From positions 62,001-126,000 of the forward strand of contig NZ_AQYJ01000028.1 in NCBI RefSeq assembly GCF_000380565.1: DNA of 64,000 nucleotides, in the 5' to 3' direction. The translations under genes and the position numbers were made by a program. This document shows, in pieces, positions 15,989-25,018 of this stretch. The stretch comes from Microbulbifer variabilis ATCC 700307. Lineage in GTDB: Bacteria; Pseudomonadota; Gammaproteobacteria; Pseudomonadales; Cellvibrionaceae. The notes below the pieces were generated by a model. That model was given only the letters and a program-made list of their open reading frames with translations, had not been told where the DNA came from and ran no database searches. The stretch's first letter is position 1; every line of letters begins with the position of its first letter.

Positions 15989-16927
15989 ATGATATTCTGG
16001 CTTGTTCTGATACTCCTGTTGATTTTGATCTGGCTTGTCTGGATAGCATTTTTTAGTCCCAGCCTGAGCCGAAATGAGTTATCCGAATACTCCTTTAATC
16101 AGTTATCACTGGAAAATGGATTCTCAGTAAATTATCGAGAAATAGGACCAGAGGGACATCCGGTACTTTTATGTTTTCACGGTGGTGGAGATTCGCTTAG
16201 TGCCTGGAATGATTGGGTTAAGATTCTCTCTGAAGATTATCATTTAATTCTGGTGGACTTACCCGGACACGGCTTGACTGACCCTCTTCCGGGCGGAACT
16301 TATACACCAAAGCATTTTGCTGATTTTATTGCGAAATTTATCGAGGCAATGAAACTCGAGAAGTTCGTGATGATTGGTCACTCGTTCGGAGGCAATAGTG
16401 TTTTACGTTATCTGGTCGAACATCCAGACACTGTTGAGGCTGCAATCCTTGTGTCGCCTGGAGGCTATAGGTGTGATAAGGGACTGGAGATGCCAACCGG
16501 TATGGCTCGTTTTGTTATCAGTCACTGGGGGCGACACTTGGTCTCACATCTGGGTAGCCGTGGTCTGATACGTAGAATACTGCACTCCAAGATGTTTTAC
16601 GATCCGCACGCTTTGTCAGAGACATTGGTAGAGCGCATATATCTACTTTCCCGTTATGAAAAAAACCGGGGAACAGCTCTTAATTTGGTGGCTAATGCCA
16701 GTGTAAATTTTCAACCGCTTAATGATCTTGAAAATATAAAAACTCCCACTCTATTCATTTGGGGCGCAGATGATCAAATTATTCCCTTGGAAGTAGGTCG
16801 TTATTTTTCAGACAAAATACCTGGCAGCCAATTGATAACTTATGAAAATATCGGGCATATGGCCCATGTTGAAAATGCAAAAATCAGTGCTGATGATGCA
16901 ATTAAATTTATTAAAGGGTTGCAATGA
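15989..16927 (+). CDS. Membrane-anchored alpha/beta hydrolase
   Basis: The ATG at 15989 (MIFWLVLILLL) gives 312 residues and follows a GGAGG motif; an upstream in-frame start adds 12 implausible residues. Residues 1-22 form a single transmembrane anchor. The alpha/beta hydrolase fold is clear: oxyanion segment CFHGGGDSLSAW, nucleophile elbow GHSFGG, Asp in GADDQIIP and His in NIGHMAHVE. It belongs to the epoxide-hydrolase/haloperoxidase-like group, and substrate cannot be inferred. It stands alone between the decarboxylase remnant and the CAP genes. Confidence 0.85.
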   Translation: MIFWLVLILLLILIWLVWIAFFSPSLSRNELSEYSFNQLSLENGFSVNYREIGPEGHPVLLCFHGGGDSLSAWNDWVKILSEDYHLILVDLPGHGLTDPLPGGTYTPKHFADFIAKFIEAMKLEKFVMIGHSFGGNSVLRYLVEHPDTVEAAILVSPGGYRCDKGLEMPTGMARFVISHWGRHLVSHLGSRGLIRRILHSKMFYDPHALSETLVERIYLLSRYEKNRGTALNLVANASVNFQPLNDLENIKTPTLFIWGADDQIIPLEVGRYFSDKIPGSQLITYENIGHMAHVENAKISADDAIKFIKGLQ

Positions 16928-17312
16928 TTTGTGTTGAATTAGAATCCAACTAAAAATTCAGTGGATGCCTGTCTTGAGTTCATTTTTTATTTTGATGGTA
17001 GATTGAAATCGTATTTGGATTGTTTGTCTAATAGAGGCCAGTAAACATCTGATCTTTTAAGTATAAATTGCTTTTAATATTCATGTAGTTAACTTTAAGG
17101 TGAGCGCTTTGTTTGCTTTTTGAAAATCAAGTCCTGATAAGAATAAATGAATAAAAAATTATATTTTCATTAATTAAACAGCTTTCTGCACGATCAGATG
17201 GTTTCTGATTAGGCTGCTATAAAATATATGCCATGCTTCACAGAATGCCGAAAACGCCCCTCTATAATTCGCCCCAATTTTCTAAAAAATACAACAGGTT
17301 ATTGGGGCTGAC
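16928..17312. other. 385-base AT-rich intergenic region upstream of the first CAP gene
   Basis: No gene is seen. The right end holds the promoter listed at 17237-17268. No terminator could be recognised after the alpha/beta hydrolase. Confidence 0.6.
17237..17268 (+). promoter_or_regulatory. Promoter of the first CAP gene, duplicated at 18972-19003
   Basis: TTCACAGAAT (17237-17246) is followed after 16 bases by a perfect -10 box TATAAT (17263-17268), 44 bases before the ATG. The same two elements with the same spacing precede the paralogous gene. The -35 part is inferred. Confidence 0.6.
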
Positions 17313-18593
17313 ATGAATGATTCCTTCAAGCTAATAACAGCTATCTGTTTGTCCGTTCTCTTGACTGCCTGCGGGGGCGGCGGAGGTGGTTCTGATAGTG
17401 AGAAAGATAATAATCCTGGCATCATTGGTAGTAATGGCGGCGGCACGCCCGATCCCGATCCCGACCCCGATCCCGATCCCGATCCCGATCCCGATCCCGA
17501 TCCCGATCCCGATCCCGATCCCGATCCCGATCCCGATCCCGATCCCAATAGAAACGGTCCTTTTGAGCTCTCTTTGGAACAAAAACGCATTATGTTAGAC
17601 ACTCATAATGAGTATCGAGAGAAATGCGCCAAGGGTGAATCTGGTGAGGGGAGCGGGCCAGAAAGTGCCGGTAATATGCAAACCCTCTTCTGGGACAATG
17701 CCTTGGCCAAAATGGCTAAAGAAAGGGCATCGGCGTGCTATTTTGGTCACTTGAATGATGCGACCGGCATTAGGGAAGCATTTGAAAAAGTTAAAGGTGA
17801 AGTCTCTTTTGTACTGCCCGCTGGCAATATTGAAATCGGAGAAAATGTTTCAATTAATATTTTTAATCCTCCTGCATCGCAATATGGTGCCGAGACTTGG
17901 GCTGGCTCAGTAAAGTCCTGGTACGATGAAAGCTATGGATATGACTGGGATAGTGAATTTTGTCATGCGGAGACATGTGGTCATTGGGCTCAGGTTTGTC
18001 ATGGGGAAACCCGCTACGTGGGATGTGCTGTGGCGGAATGCGATAGTATTATTGGTTCTAGTAATCCTGCCTATAACGATGGCGCACATGTTGTGGTGTG
18101 TAATTACTTTCCCTCATTAGATAAAAGCCGCCGTATTCCATTCACCAATGGCTGGGGATATGAAACTTGTAGAACCTGCCAGAATTATGATATCCCCTAT
18201 TGCGTTGACAATATGTGCACGGGGGGGAGAGCCAAAGATTGGAATGCTTCAGAAAAAAGAAATAAAGTCGTAGATCAATGTAGCGATGGTTTGGGTAGAG
18301 ATATTGTACCTTGTAGTTTTTATGATAATGGGGGAGCTCCACCTCAAGTGACTGGATTTAAATATAATTTTACTGATAACCAGGTAATTTTATCCTGGAG
18401 TGAAGCTATCAAAAATGGCGGTGTACATCACTATAAGATATTTCGAGATGAAGACTTCCTAGGTAAAACTCGTCGTCTAAATTACAGTGATTCAGAACTA
18501 GAAAATAATAAAAATTATCGCTATAAAATAATTGCTGTAGACCATGCCGGACAAGAGGGGCCGCCTGCTTATCTGGATGTAATTGCTAATTAA
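17313..18593 (+). CDS. CAP-domain lipoprotein with (Asp-Pro)n linker and fibronectin-type III domain
   Basis: This 426-residue protein has a lipobox (LLTAC, lipid Cys at about 20), a Gly/Ser stretch and a linker of 16 Asp-Pro units (about 47-78). A CAP/SCP domain follows (about 88-275) with LDTHNEYR, a cavity His in YFGH, Glu in GENVS, GHWAQVCHGETRYVGC and DGAHVVVCNYFP. Several cysteines suggest disulfides, so it acts outside the cytoplasm. The C-terminal ~85 residues form a fibronectin type III domain (ILSWSEAIKNGGVHHYKIFR, NYRYKIIAVDHAGQEG). The rigid linker probably holds the CAP domain away from the membrane. Bacterial CAP proteins are poorly characterised and no activity is claimed. A near copy follows at 19049-20890. 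Confidence 0.88.
   Translation: MNDSFKLITAICLSVLLTACGGGGGGSDSEKDNNPGIIGSNGGGTPDPDPDPDPDPDPDPDPDPDPDPDPDPDPDPDPNRNGPFELSLEQKRIMLDTHNEYREKCAKGESGEGSGPESAGNMQTLFWDNALAKMAKERASACYFGHLNDATGIREAFEKVKGEVSFVLPAGNIEIGENVSINIFNPPASQYGAETWAGSVKSWYDESYGYDWDSEFCHAETCGHWAQVCHGETRYVGCAVAECDSIIGSSNPAYNDGAHVVVCNYFPSLDKSRRIPFTNGWGYETCRTCQNYDIPYCVDNMCTGGRAKDWNASEKRNKVVDQCSDGLGRDIVPCSFYDNGGAPPQVTGFKYNFTDNQVILSWSEAIKNGGVHHYKIFRDEDFLGKTRRLNYSDSELENNKNYRYKIIAVDHAGQEGPPAYLDVIAN
17451..17546 (+). repeat. Hexanucleotide microsatellite (GATCCC)16 in the CAP gene
   Basis: Sixteen tandem 6-base units, GATCCC with one GACCCC variant, encode the Asp-Pro linker. Because the unit is two codons, slippage changes linker length without shifting the frame. 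The other frames read as Gly-Ile, Gly-Ser or Pro-Ile repeats and are not genes. Confidence 0.95.
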
Positions 18594-18971
18594 GCTGGAC
18601 AATTTTTTGCCTTAGATTAAGTAAATTAAGAGAGTAAAGAAATGCCAGCTCTTGGTAAAGTCTAAGCTCTCTTTCTAATATGAGCGTACATTGGTTTGAT
18701 TTACAGTTTATAAATAAATTTTTTGAAATTTAAATGGCGGTTATTTGCCGGCTTATTTTGTGAGATGAAAAATTTAATTTAAAAATCTAAACGCCTTTCT
18801 TTTTGTTTATATTTTAATCTGTTAAAAGGGTGCGTTTGATGATTAAGTTGTGTAGGTGAAATCTTTATTAATTAGCGCTCTTTTTACTAGTGTTCGTAAT
18901 TTATCATTTTCTATTGTTCGTTAATTGGAAACATAGTTAAACCAATATTGAAACAATAATATCTAATAGAT
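18594..18971. other. AT-rich spacer between the CAP paralogs
   Basis: No gene, terminator or repeat could be recognised in this spacer; its right end borders the promoter at 18972-19003. Confidence 0.55.
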
Positions 18972-19003
18972 TTCACAGAATAGGGAATGATCATTAATAT
19001 AAT
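18972..19003 (+). promoter_or_regulatory. Promoter of the second CAP gene
   Basis: TTCACAGAAT (18972-18981), 16 bases, then TATAAT (18998-19003), 45 bases before the ATG at 19049. Elements, spacing and distance to the gene match the promoter at 17237-17268 almost exactly, while the surrounding spacer has diverged. Confidence 0.6.
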
Positions 19004-19048
19004 CCGCCGGGATTTCTACCATGCATAACTAAATTCACTGAGACTGAT

Positions 19049-20890
19049 ATGAGTGAGCTATTTAAGCTGATAACAGCTATTTCTTTGTCCGCATTCCTGG
19101 CTGCCTGTGGGGGAGGTGGAGGCAGTTCTGATAGTGAGGATGATAATAATCCTGGGGTAATTGATAATAATGGCGGTGGCAGCCCTGATCCCGACCCCGA
19201 CCCCGACCCCGATCCCGACCCCGATCCCGACCCCGATCCCGATCCCGATCCCGATCCTAGTCCCGATACCGTTAGTGGCGGTGAAGGTAGCGTTAGCGAG
19301 GATAATGAGACTTCTACCTCTGGCAAGTTGATTGATAGTGTTGATGCCGAGCAAACTTTTGAAAAGCTTAATGAATGGGGAAAATACGGTCTGCTTGATG
19401 TTTCTCTTGATGGTACCTGGAGCTATACCCTGGATGCGGGCCTGGCTGACCCCTTGAGTGCTGATGAATTGGCAATTGATGAATTTATGGTTGGTGTTGG
19501 AACAGGTGATGACATCACATTAATTACTATTCAGGTGACAGGCGCTGATGATGCTTACACTTTTAGCCCCGAATCCCCTCTTGCCACTTTGCTCGTGGGG
19601 AGCAGTGCAGATGCCAAGGGTACTCTGACAATCATAGATGTCGACGGCAATACCCCGGGATTTGTTGAGAGTAGCAGTGCTGGGAATTACGGTGATTTTA
19701 TGATTACCGGTGTTGGTGACTGGGAATATACCCTAAATGACAAAGCACATAGTCTCAGTGCAGGGGATGCAGTCACAGATACCATCACTTTCACATTAAC
19801 TGATGGCGCGGAACAATCCGTTGTTTTTTCTGTTGTTACTGTTGATCCTAATGGCAATGGATCCTTTGAACTCTCAATAGAACAAAAGCGCGTAATGCTG
19901 GATACCCACAATGAGTATCGCCAAAGGTGTGCCATGGGAGAAGCTGGAGAGGGTAACGGCCCAGAGAGTTCCGGTAATATGCAGACGCTCTTCTGGGATG
20001 ATGCTTTGGCCAAGATGGCGAAGGAGAGGGCTTCTGCGTGTTATTTTGGACACTTCAATGAAGCGGAAGGAATCAGGCAATCTTTTGATAAAGTTAAAGA
20101 TGAAGTCTCTTTTGTATTGCCGGCTGGCAATATTGAAATTGGAGAAAATATTTCAATTTATATTTTCAATCCGCCGGCATCGCAATATGGTGCTGAAACA
20201 TGGGCTGGTTCAGTGAAATCCTGGTACGCTGAAAGTAATTCCTATGATTGGGATATGAAATTCTGTCATGATGAAACATGCGGACATTGGGCCCAGGTAT
20301 GCCATGGAGAGACCCGCTATGTAGGCTGTGCTGTAGCGGAGTGCGATAGTATTGTTGGTTCTAATAATCCTGCCTACAACGATGGCGCCCATGTACTGGT
20401 CTGTAATTACTTTCCTTCGTTGAATAAAGGTGACATTCCCTTCACTGATGGATATGGATTTAAAACTTGCAGGACGTGTCTTAATTATGACCTTCCTTTT
20501 TGTGTAGACAATATGTGTACTGGAGGAATAGCCAAAAACTGGAATGCTTCTGAGAAGAAAAACAAGAATATTGATCAATGTACCGATGGTTTAGGTAGGG
20601 ATATAGTGCCGTGTAGTTTTGGTAACCACCCTCCGCCCCCTCAAGTTACGGGTTTTAAATATACGGTCTCTGATCGGCAGGTAAATTTATCCTGGAATGA
20701 AACCATTAGAAATGGCGGTGTGCATCATTATAAGCTCTTTCGTGGCGAGAAGCTTATAGATAAAACACGTCAATTATCCTATAAGGATTCTGATGTGGAG
20801 CAGGGTGCTAATTATCGATATAAAATTATTGCGATAGACCATGCTGGTCAAGAAGGCTTACCCGCCTATTTAGATGTAAGTGCTAATTAA
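19049..20890 (+). CDS. CAP-domain lipoprotein with Asp-Pro linker, VCBS-like repeats and fibronectin-type III domain
   Basis: This 613-residue paralog of the preceding gene shares the lipoprotein signal (FLAAC), Gly-rich stretch, Asp-Pro linker (12 units plus Ser-Pro, Asp-Thr), CAP domain and fibronectin domain. It differs by about 185 extra residues (about 73-260). These contain two VCBS-like cadherin-type repeats, recognisable by GTWSYTLDAGLADPLSADE, DWEYTLNDKAHSLSAGD and TDTITFTLTDGAEQ. Such repeats are common in adhesins and lengthen the stalk. CAP signatures are kept (GENIS, GHWAQVCHGETRYVGC, DGAHVLVCNYFP). The gene is best explained by tandem duplication followed by gain or loss of the VCBS segment. 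It is probably surface exposed; function is unknown. Confidence 0.88.
   Translation: MSELFKLITAISLSAFLAACGGGGGSSDSEDDNNPGVIDNNGGGSPDPDPDPDPDPDPDPDPDPDPDPDPSPDTVSGGEGSVSEDNETSTSGKLIDSVDAEQTFEKLNEWGKYGLLDVSLDGTWSYTLDAGLADPLSADELAIDEFMVGVGTGDDITLITIQVTGADDAYTFSPESPLATLLVGSSADAKGTLTIIDVDGNTPGFVESSSAGNYGDFMITGVGDWEYTLNDKAHSLSAGDAVTDTITFTLTDGAEQSVVFSVVTVDPNGNGSFELSIEQKRVMLDTHNEYRQRCAMGEAGEGNGPESSGNMQTLFWDDALAKMAKERASACYFGHFNEAEGIRQSFDKVKDEVSFVLPAGNIEIGENISIYIFNPPASQYGAETWAGSVKSWYAESNSYDWDMKFCHDETCGHWAQVCHGETRYVGCAVAECDSIVGSNNPAYNDGAHVLVCNYFPSLNKGDIPFTDGYGFKTCRTCLNYDLPFCVDNMCTGGIAKNWNASEKKNKNIDQCTDGLGRDIVPCSFGNHPPPPQVTGFKYTVSDRQVNLSWNETIRNGGVHHYKLFRGEKLIDKTRQLSYKDSDVEQGANYRYKIIAIDHAGQEGLPAYLDVSAN
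19187..19258 (+). repeat. Hexanucleotide repeat (GATCCC/GACCCC)12 in the second CAP gene
   Basis: Twelve in-frame 6-base units encode the Asp-Pro linker. GATCCC and GACCCC alternate more than in the first copy, so this array looks older or less recently homogenised. Confidence 0.93.
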
Positions 20891-21528
20891 AATTAGTAAA
20901 GAGTAAAAATAATATGATTTGAGAGCTGGGGGAAGCCAATATGTGGTCGAGTTCAAGCTCTCAATTCATAATTGATTGGAATTATACTAGCCGAATATTG
21001 TTTGTGCCTTTTTACTGTGGAATCCTGAATCAAGACTTTCTCATAAATTCTACTGGATAAAAATTACTTTACTATAGGGTACTGGCTGCTTGTTGTATAA
21101 GAAACTATTTTTGATTCTAATGAAATATTCAATGTGTATTTATTTGCAGAATATTCGCCTTTCTGATTTCTTATCATAACCCACTTTAATCGTTTGCAAG
21201 CTTTTGAAGCTTTCAATCGAGTTGGTATTTAGCTAAAAAATCCACTTTTCCCTAACATTAACTTTTCCCTATGGCTGAGAATAGCTGCCGAGAAAGCGTA
21301 CACTGGTAACTGTTGCAGTTTTAAAGCCTTGCTAGCTAAAATATCTTTAGTACCCCTAATTTTCACCACCTCTTGAAATGAAAATTCGCTAGCTAAAGAA
21401 CAAGAATATTAGTTGGACTAAGGTTATGAGGCTTTGGGGTTATATTTTGAAATATAATTTCAATTGCTTTATCACTTGATAAGGGTTAGCTTTCCTTTAA
21501 AAGGCAATCGATAGGATTTGTAATGGAT
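20891..21528. other. 638-base AT-rich intergenic region
   Basis: No reading frame, RNA gene or clear terminator was recognised on either strand. The region separates the second CAP gene from the convergent DUF2884 gene. Confidence 0.55.
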
Positions 21529-21552
21529 AAAAAAAGGCCGCAGAGCGGCCCA
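21529..21552 (-). terminator. Terminator of the DUF2884 gene
   Basis: Read on the minus strand, a GGGCCGC stem, short loop and GCGGCC are followed by seven T residues, 16 bases after the stop. This is a typical factor-independent terminator. Confidence 0.85.
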
Positions 21553-21568
21553 GTTGGGGGGATGAAGC

Positions 21569-22339
21569 TTATTTTGTCTGCACCAAATCGTAGTTACTTA
21601 GAGTTGGGATAGCTTTATGTATTTCTGTCTCTAATTGATCGATAGTCTCCAGTGACGTGCAAAGTTGTTCTGCTTTCTGCTCAATCACATCTGCACGCTG
21701 TTCTACCATTCGTTCTGCGTCTTTTGTCACTTGTTCTTCGATGCTGTGACCTCCGGTAAATACCGCTTTCAGGGCATGCCAGGCAATGGTTCCAGCGGAC
21801 TCCTTGGCCAATCGTTCTATACGAGGTTCAAATTCCGTTGAAATAGTCTCGTCGACAAAATTTCCGATTTCGGAAGCCCCCAGCTGGTATATTTCTCCTT
21901 CGCGGTTTAAGCGCTCTTCGGTACGCTGCAACAGGTCTGCAGAAAACTGCTGGAGTTCCAGGGTATCCGGGTGATCTGGGCCTGCTAGGGCGGTAATTGC
22001 GATGGATAAGCCGTTCATGGCGATATCTACCGCCTCCAGGGTAATCAACAGGGTATCACGCCCGGCCACATGCAACTGTTGCCGGTATTCCTGCATCAGG
22101 AGTTGCTGCTGGGGAGTGAGAGAGGTTTGATTGCCATCCACCAGAAGCCGATCTGGAGAGTTGAAGTACACCAGCTGCTGGTCGTCATCCTCCGGCGTCA
22201 CTATAAAGAAATCTGGGCCGACACTTACTGAGTAGTCCAGTGATACATTGCAGTCATCGGTATGGATTTCAATATTGTCATGCGCCTGGGCAGCTGTGCC
22301 CAGACCGATAAGAGCCGAGATTGCGAGCGGTTTCCACAT
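21569..22339 (-). CDS. DUF2884 (YggN-like) periplasmic protein
   Basis: This 256-residue protein has a signal peptide ending in AQA (about residue 19). The mature protein resembles the gammaproteobacterial YggN/DUF2884 family: an N-terminal beta segment with a conserved-looking cysteine (HTDDCNVSLDYSVSV), then a long mostly helical region rich in Gln and Glu (LQQFSADLLQRTEERLNREG, EEQVTKDAERMVEQRADVIE) that probably forms coiled coils. YggN has no established function. The gene is monocistronic with its own terminator at 21529-21552. Confidence 0.8.
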   Translation of the reverse strand: MWKPLAISALIGLGTAAQAHDNIEIHTDDCNVSLDYSVSVGPDFFIVTPEDDDQQLVYFNSPDRLLVDGNQTSLTPQQQLLMQEYRQQLHVAGRDTLLITLEAVDIAMNGLSIAITALAGPDHPDTLELQQFSADLLQRTEERLNREGEIYQLGASEIGNFVDETISTEFEPRIERLAKESAGTIAWHALKAVFTGGHSIEEQVTKDAERMVEQRADVIEQKAEQLCTSLETIDQLETEIHKAIPTLSNYDLVQTK

Positions 22340-22549
22340 ATCAAGTGCCTCTGTTATTTAACCTTTCACCCTTTGACGCTGCTTCTGTGGGGAACAGATG
22401 CGGTAAGCTGAAAAAATTATCTGATTGATTTTCAAGCGATATTGGGAGTTATCGCTTTGGAATTAAGTGATAACCTTGCCGGCGGTCCAGGTGTCCGCTG
22501 TGTCGCCGCAGAGGCACGCTATAAAATTCAATAAAAATGGGGGTAGGAA

Positions 22550-24943
22550 ATGTCGTTAGGTAGGCTCTTGGTGGCATTGTATTTGGTGTTGTGTGGCACA
22601 ACCGTACAGGCGAAGGATATCGTCGATTACACAGCGGATATGCGTAAATACGGTGGATATCATGACTTCTATTGGGATGTAAGTACTGGTCGTGTACTGT
22701 TACAAGTGGAGGAGTTTGAGCGCGAGTTTTTACTCCTCACTGGCTTGGCCCAGGGGCTTGGTTCGAACCCGGTAGGATTGGATCGCAACCAGATTGGCGA
22801 GAGCCGCCTGGTAAAATTCCAGCGAGTTGGCAACAAGGTGCTGCTGCACCAGCTAAATGCTCGCTATCGTGCCACCTCTAGTAATCCTGCCGAGCGTCGT
22901 GCAGTGGAGGAGGCTTTTGCCTCCTCGGTGCTGTGGGGCTTTGAGGTGATGGCGCAGGGCAGTGATGGTGTTCTGATTGACTTTACTCCTTTCTTGCTGA
23001 GCGATCAGCATGGTATTGCTGTGCGCCTCCGGCAGGCTGAGCAGGGTAATTACTCTGTGGATAAGTCAAAGTCCGCCGTTTACCTTCCGCGCACAAAGAA
23101 TTTCCCCAAAAACAGCGAATTTGAAGTGCAGCTGACTTTTACCGGTGCCAAACCAGGTAAATATCTGCGCGAAGTGGTACCAACTCCAACCCTGGTAACC
23201 CTGCGCCAACATATTTCGTTGATTGAATTGCCGGACAAGAAATACCAACCTCGCCAATTCCATAGCCGTAGTGGCTACTTTCCCTTTGCATATCGGGATT
23301 ACGCCAGCGCTATTGACCAACCTTTGGACCAGCGCTTTATCTATCGTCATCGCCTGGAGAAGAAGCCGGGTAGTAATGAGGTAGTCGAACCGATTGTGTA
23401 CTACGTGGATTCGGGGGTGCCAGAGCCCGTGCGCAGTGCTCTCGTCGAAGGTGCGAGCTGGTGGAATCAGGCCTTTACCGCGGCGGGCTATAAAGATGCT
23501 TTCCGGGTCGAGATTTTGCCCGAGGATGTAGATCCGTTGGATGTACGCTACAACGTCATCAATTGGGTGCACCGCTCTACCCGAGGCTGGTCTTATGGGT
23601 ACTCGGTTTTTGATCCTCGTAGCGGAGAGATTCTCAAAGGCAATGTCACCCTGGGCTCTTTGCGTGTGCGCCAGGACTTCCTGATAGCCCAGGGGTTACT
23701 GCAACCCTATGTCGGCGAATCTGCAGATACAGAGTCCCTCAAGGCGATGGCTCTGGCGCGTATACGTCAGTTGTCTGCCCACGAGGTTGGCCATACGCTG
23801 GGTTTGGCTCACAACTTTGCTGCCAGCACTAAGGGGCGTGCATCGGTGATGGACTACCCGGCACCATTGGTGTCTCTGGTACACACTGATATGGATTTGG
23901 ATAAGGCTTATGCCACTGGAATCGGTGTTTGGGATAAGTTGGCAGTTCGCTATGGTTATGGCACTGGCAAAGATGAACAGGAGTTCCTGGATTCAGTGAT
24001 CCGAGAGGCGAAGGAGCAAAAATTGCGCTTTATTTCAGATCCGGATTCCCGTGCAATCAACAATGCGCATGCGGTATCCCATCTTTGGGATAATGGTAAT
24101 GATCCACTGGTTGAGTTTGACCGTATGGTGGAGTTGCGCCGCCATGCCCTGAACAACTTTTCTACTGCAGCCAATCCGAAATCTGCTCCCCGCTCTGATC
24201 TGGAGGAAACACTGGTGCCGGTTTATTACGGGCATCGCTATCAGGCAGAAGCCGTGGGTAAATTGATTGGTGGCCTGGATTACGATTACCTCTATAACGA
24301 TGCTGAACAAAATAGCTATACCCTGGTGCCGGCAGAGCGTCAGCAGCAGGCCATTGATACTTTACTGGAGACTCTCTCCCCTGAGTTCCTGGCATTGCCG
24401 GAGCAGGTATTACAATTAATTCCGCCCAAATCTTATGGCTATGAGCGCACTGCGGAGAGCTTCCCTTCTTATACCGGTGTTGCCTTTGATACGGTGGCAC
24501 TCGGTGAAGCGGCAGCTGGCCATACCCTCTCAATTCTTATGGATCCTCAGCGGGCTGCGCGAATGAATCAGCAAAGCGCACGTAGCAGCGAAATTCCAGG
24601 CTTTACACAGGTGTTGAATCAGCTCACTTCTATGGCACTGCAGAGTGAGCAGTATTCGGGCCTGCAGGCAGTTATTCACCAGCGAGTGAACCATGTCTAT
24701 ATACAGCACTTAATGTTGCTTGCCAGTGACAGGAAAGCAGCCGAATCTGTGCGGGCCAAGGCCCAGCTTGAGCTGGCCACTTTTCAGCAGGCTCTGGGTC
24801 AGAAAAAGCTCTTTGGTGAGGATCCGCAAGGATACAGTGCCCACTACTATTTCCAGGCAAAACGTATCGAGGCTTTTATGCGTGGTGAGCTGGAAGTAAA
24901 AGCCGAAGATATCAAGGCGATGCCACCGGGTTCGCCAATTTAA
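22550..24943 (+). CDS. Secreted zinc-dependent metalloprotease (DUF5117/DUF4953 type)
   Basis: This 797-residue protein has a signal peptide ending near VQAKD (about residue 21). The zinc-binding motif HEVGHTLGLAH (about 412-422) is the extended HExxHxxGxxH metzincin signature, and a later Met-turn-like SVMDYP follows. The N-terminal half resembles DUF5117 (FYWDVSTGRVLLQV, GLDRNQIGESRLVKF). The C-terminal half is helical and matches the extracellular protease group found in Gammaproteobacteria and Bacteroidetes. It probably digests extracellular protein for nutrition. The start has a GTAGGAAATG context, and the gene ends at a strong bidirectional terminator (24975-25006). No close partner gene is visible. 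Confidence 0.9.
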   Translation: MSLGRLLVALYLVLCGTTVQAKDIVDYTADMRKYGGYHDFYWDVSTGRVLLQVEEFEREFLLLTGLAQGLGSNPVGLDRNQIGESRLVKFQRVGNKVLLHQLNARYRATSSNPAERRAVEEAFASSVLWGFEVMAQGSDGVLIDFTPFLLSDQHGIAVRLRQAEQGNYSVDKSKSAVYLPRTKNFPKNSEFEVQLTFTGAKPGKYLREVVPTPTLVTLRQHISLIELPDKKYQPRQFHSRSGYFPFAYRDYASAIDQPLDQRFIYRHRLEKKPGSNEVVEPIVYYVDSGVPEPVRSALVEGASWWNQAFTAAGYKDAFRVEILPEDVDPLDVRYNVINWVHRSTRGWSYGYSVFDPRSGEILKGNVTLGSLRVRQDFLIAQGLLQPYVGESADTESLKAMALARIRQLSAHEVGHTLGLAHNFAASTKGRASVMDYPAPLVSLVHTDMDLDKAYATGIGVWDKLAVRYGYGTGKDEQEFLDSVIREAKEQKLRFISDPDSRAINNAHAVSHLWDNGNDPLVEFDRMVELRRHALNNFSTAANPKSAPRSDLEETLVPVYYGHRYQAEAVGKLIGGLDYDYLYNDAEQNSYTLVPAERQQQAIDTLLETLSPEFLALPEQVLQLIPPKSYGYERTAESFPSYTGVAFDTVALGEAAAGHTLSILMDPQRAARMNQQSARSSEIPGFTQVLNQLTSMALQSEQYSGLQAVIHQRVNHVYIQHLMLLASDRKAAESVRAKAQLELATFQQALGQKKLFGEDPQGYSAHYYFQAKRIEAFMRGELEVKAEDIKAMPPGSPI

Positions 24944-24974
24944 TTGAGATAGTGGGAAATAAAAAAGTGTTTGA

Positions 24975-25006
24975 AAAAGCCCCCCAATACTCATTGGGGG
25001 GCTTTT
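24975..25006. terminator. Bidirectional terminator between convergent genes
   Basis: AAAAGCCCCCCAAT (24975-24988), a 4-base loop and ATTGGGGGGCTTTT (24993-25006) form a perfect 14-bp hairpin with A/T ends on both sides. It serves the metalloprotease gene on the plus strand and the transglutaminase-like gene on the minus strand. Confidence 0.92.
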
Positions 25007-25018
25007 ATTTCTCACTTC

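Noticed and set aside
17282-17602. Long frames reading Gly-Ile, Gly-Ser or Pro-Ile repeats around the CAP genes, also at 19058-19354.
   Set aside because: They are other-frame readings of the GATCCC repeat that encodes the Asp-Pro linkers.
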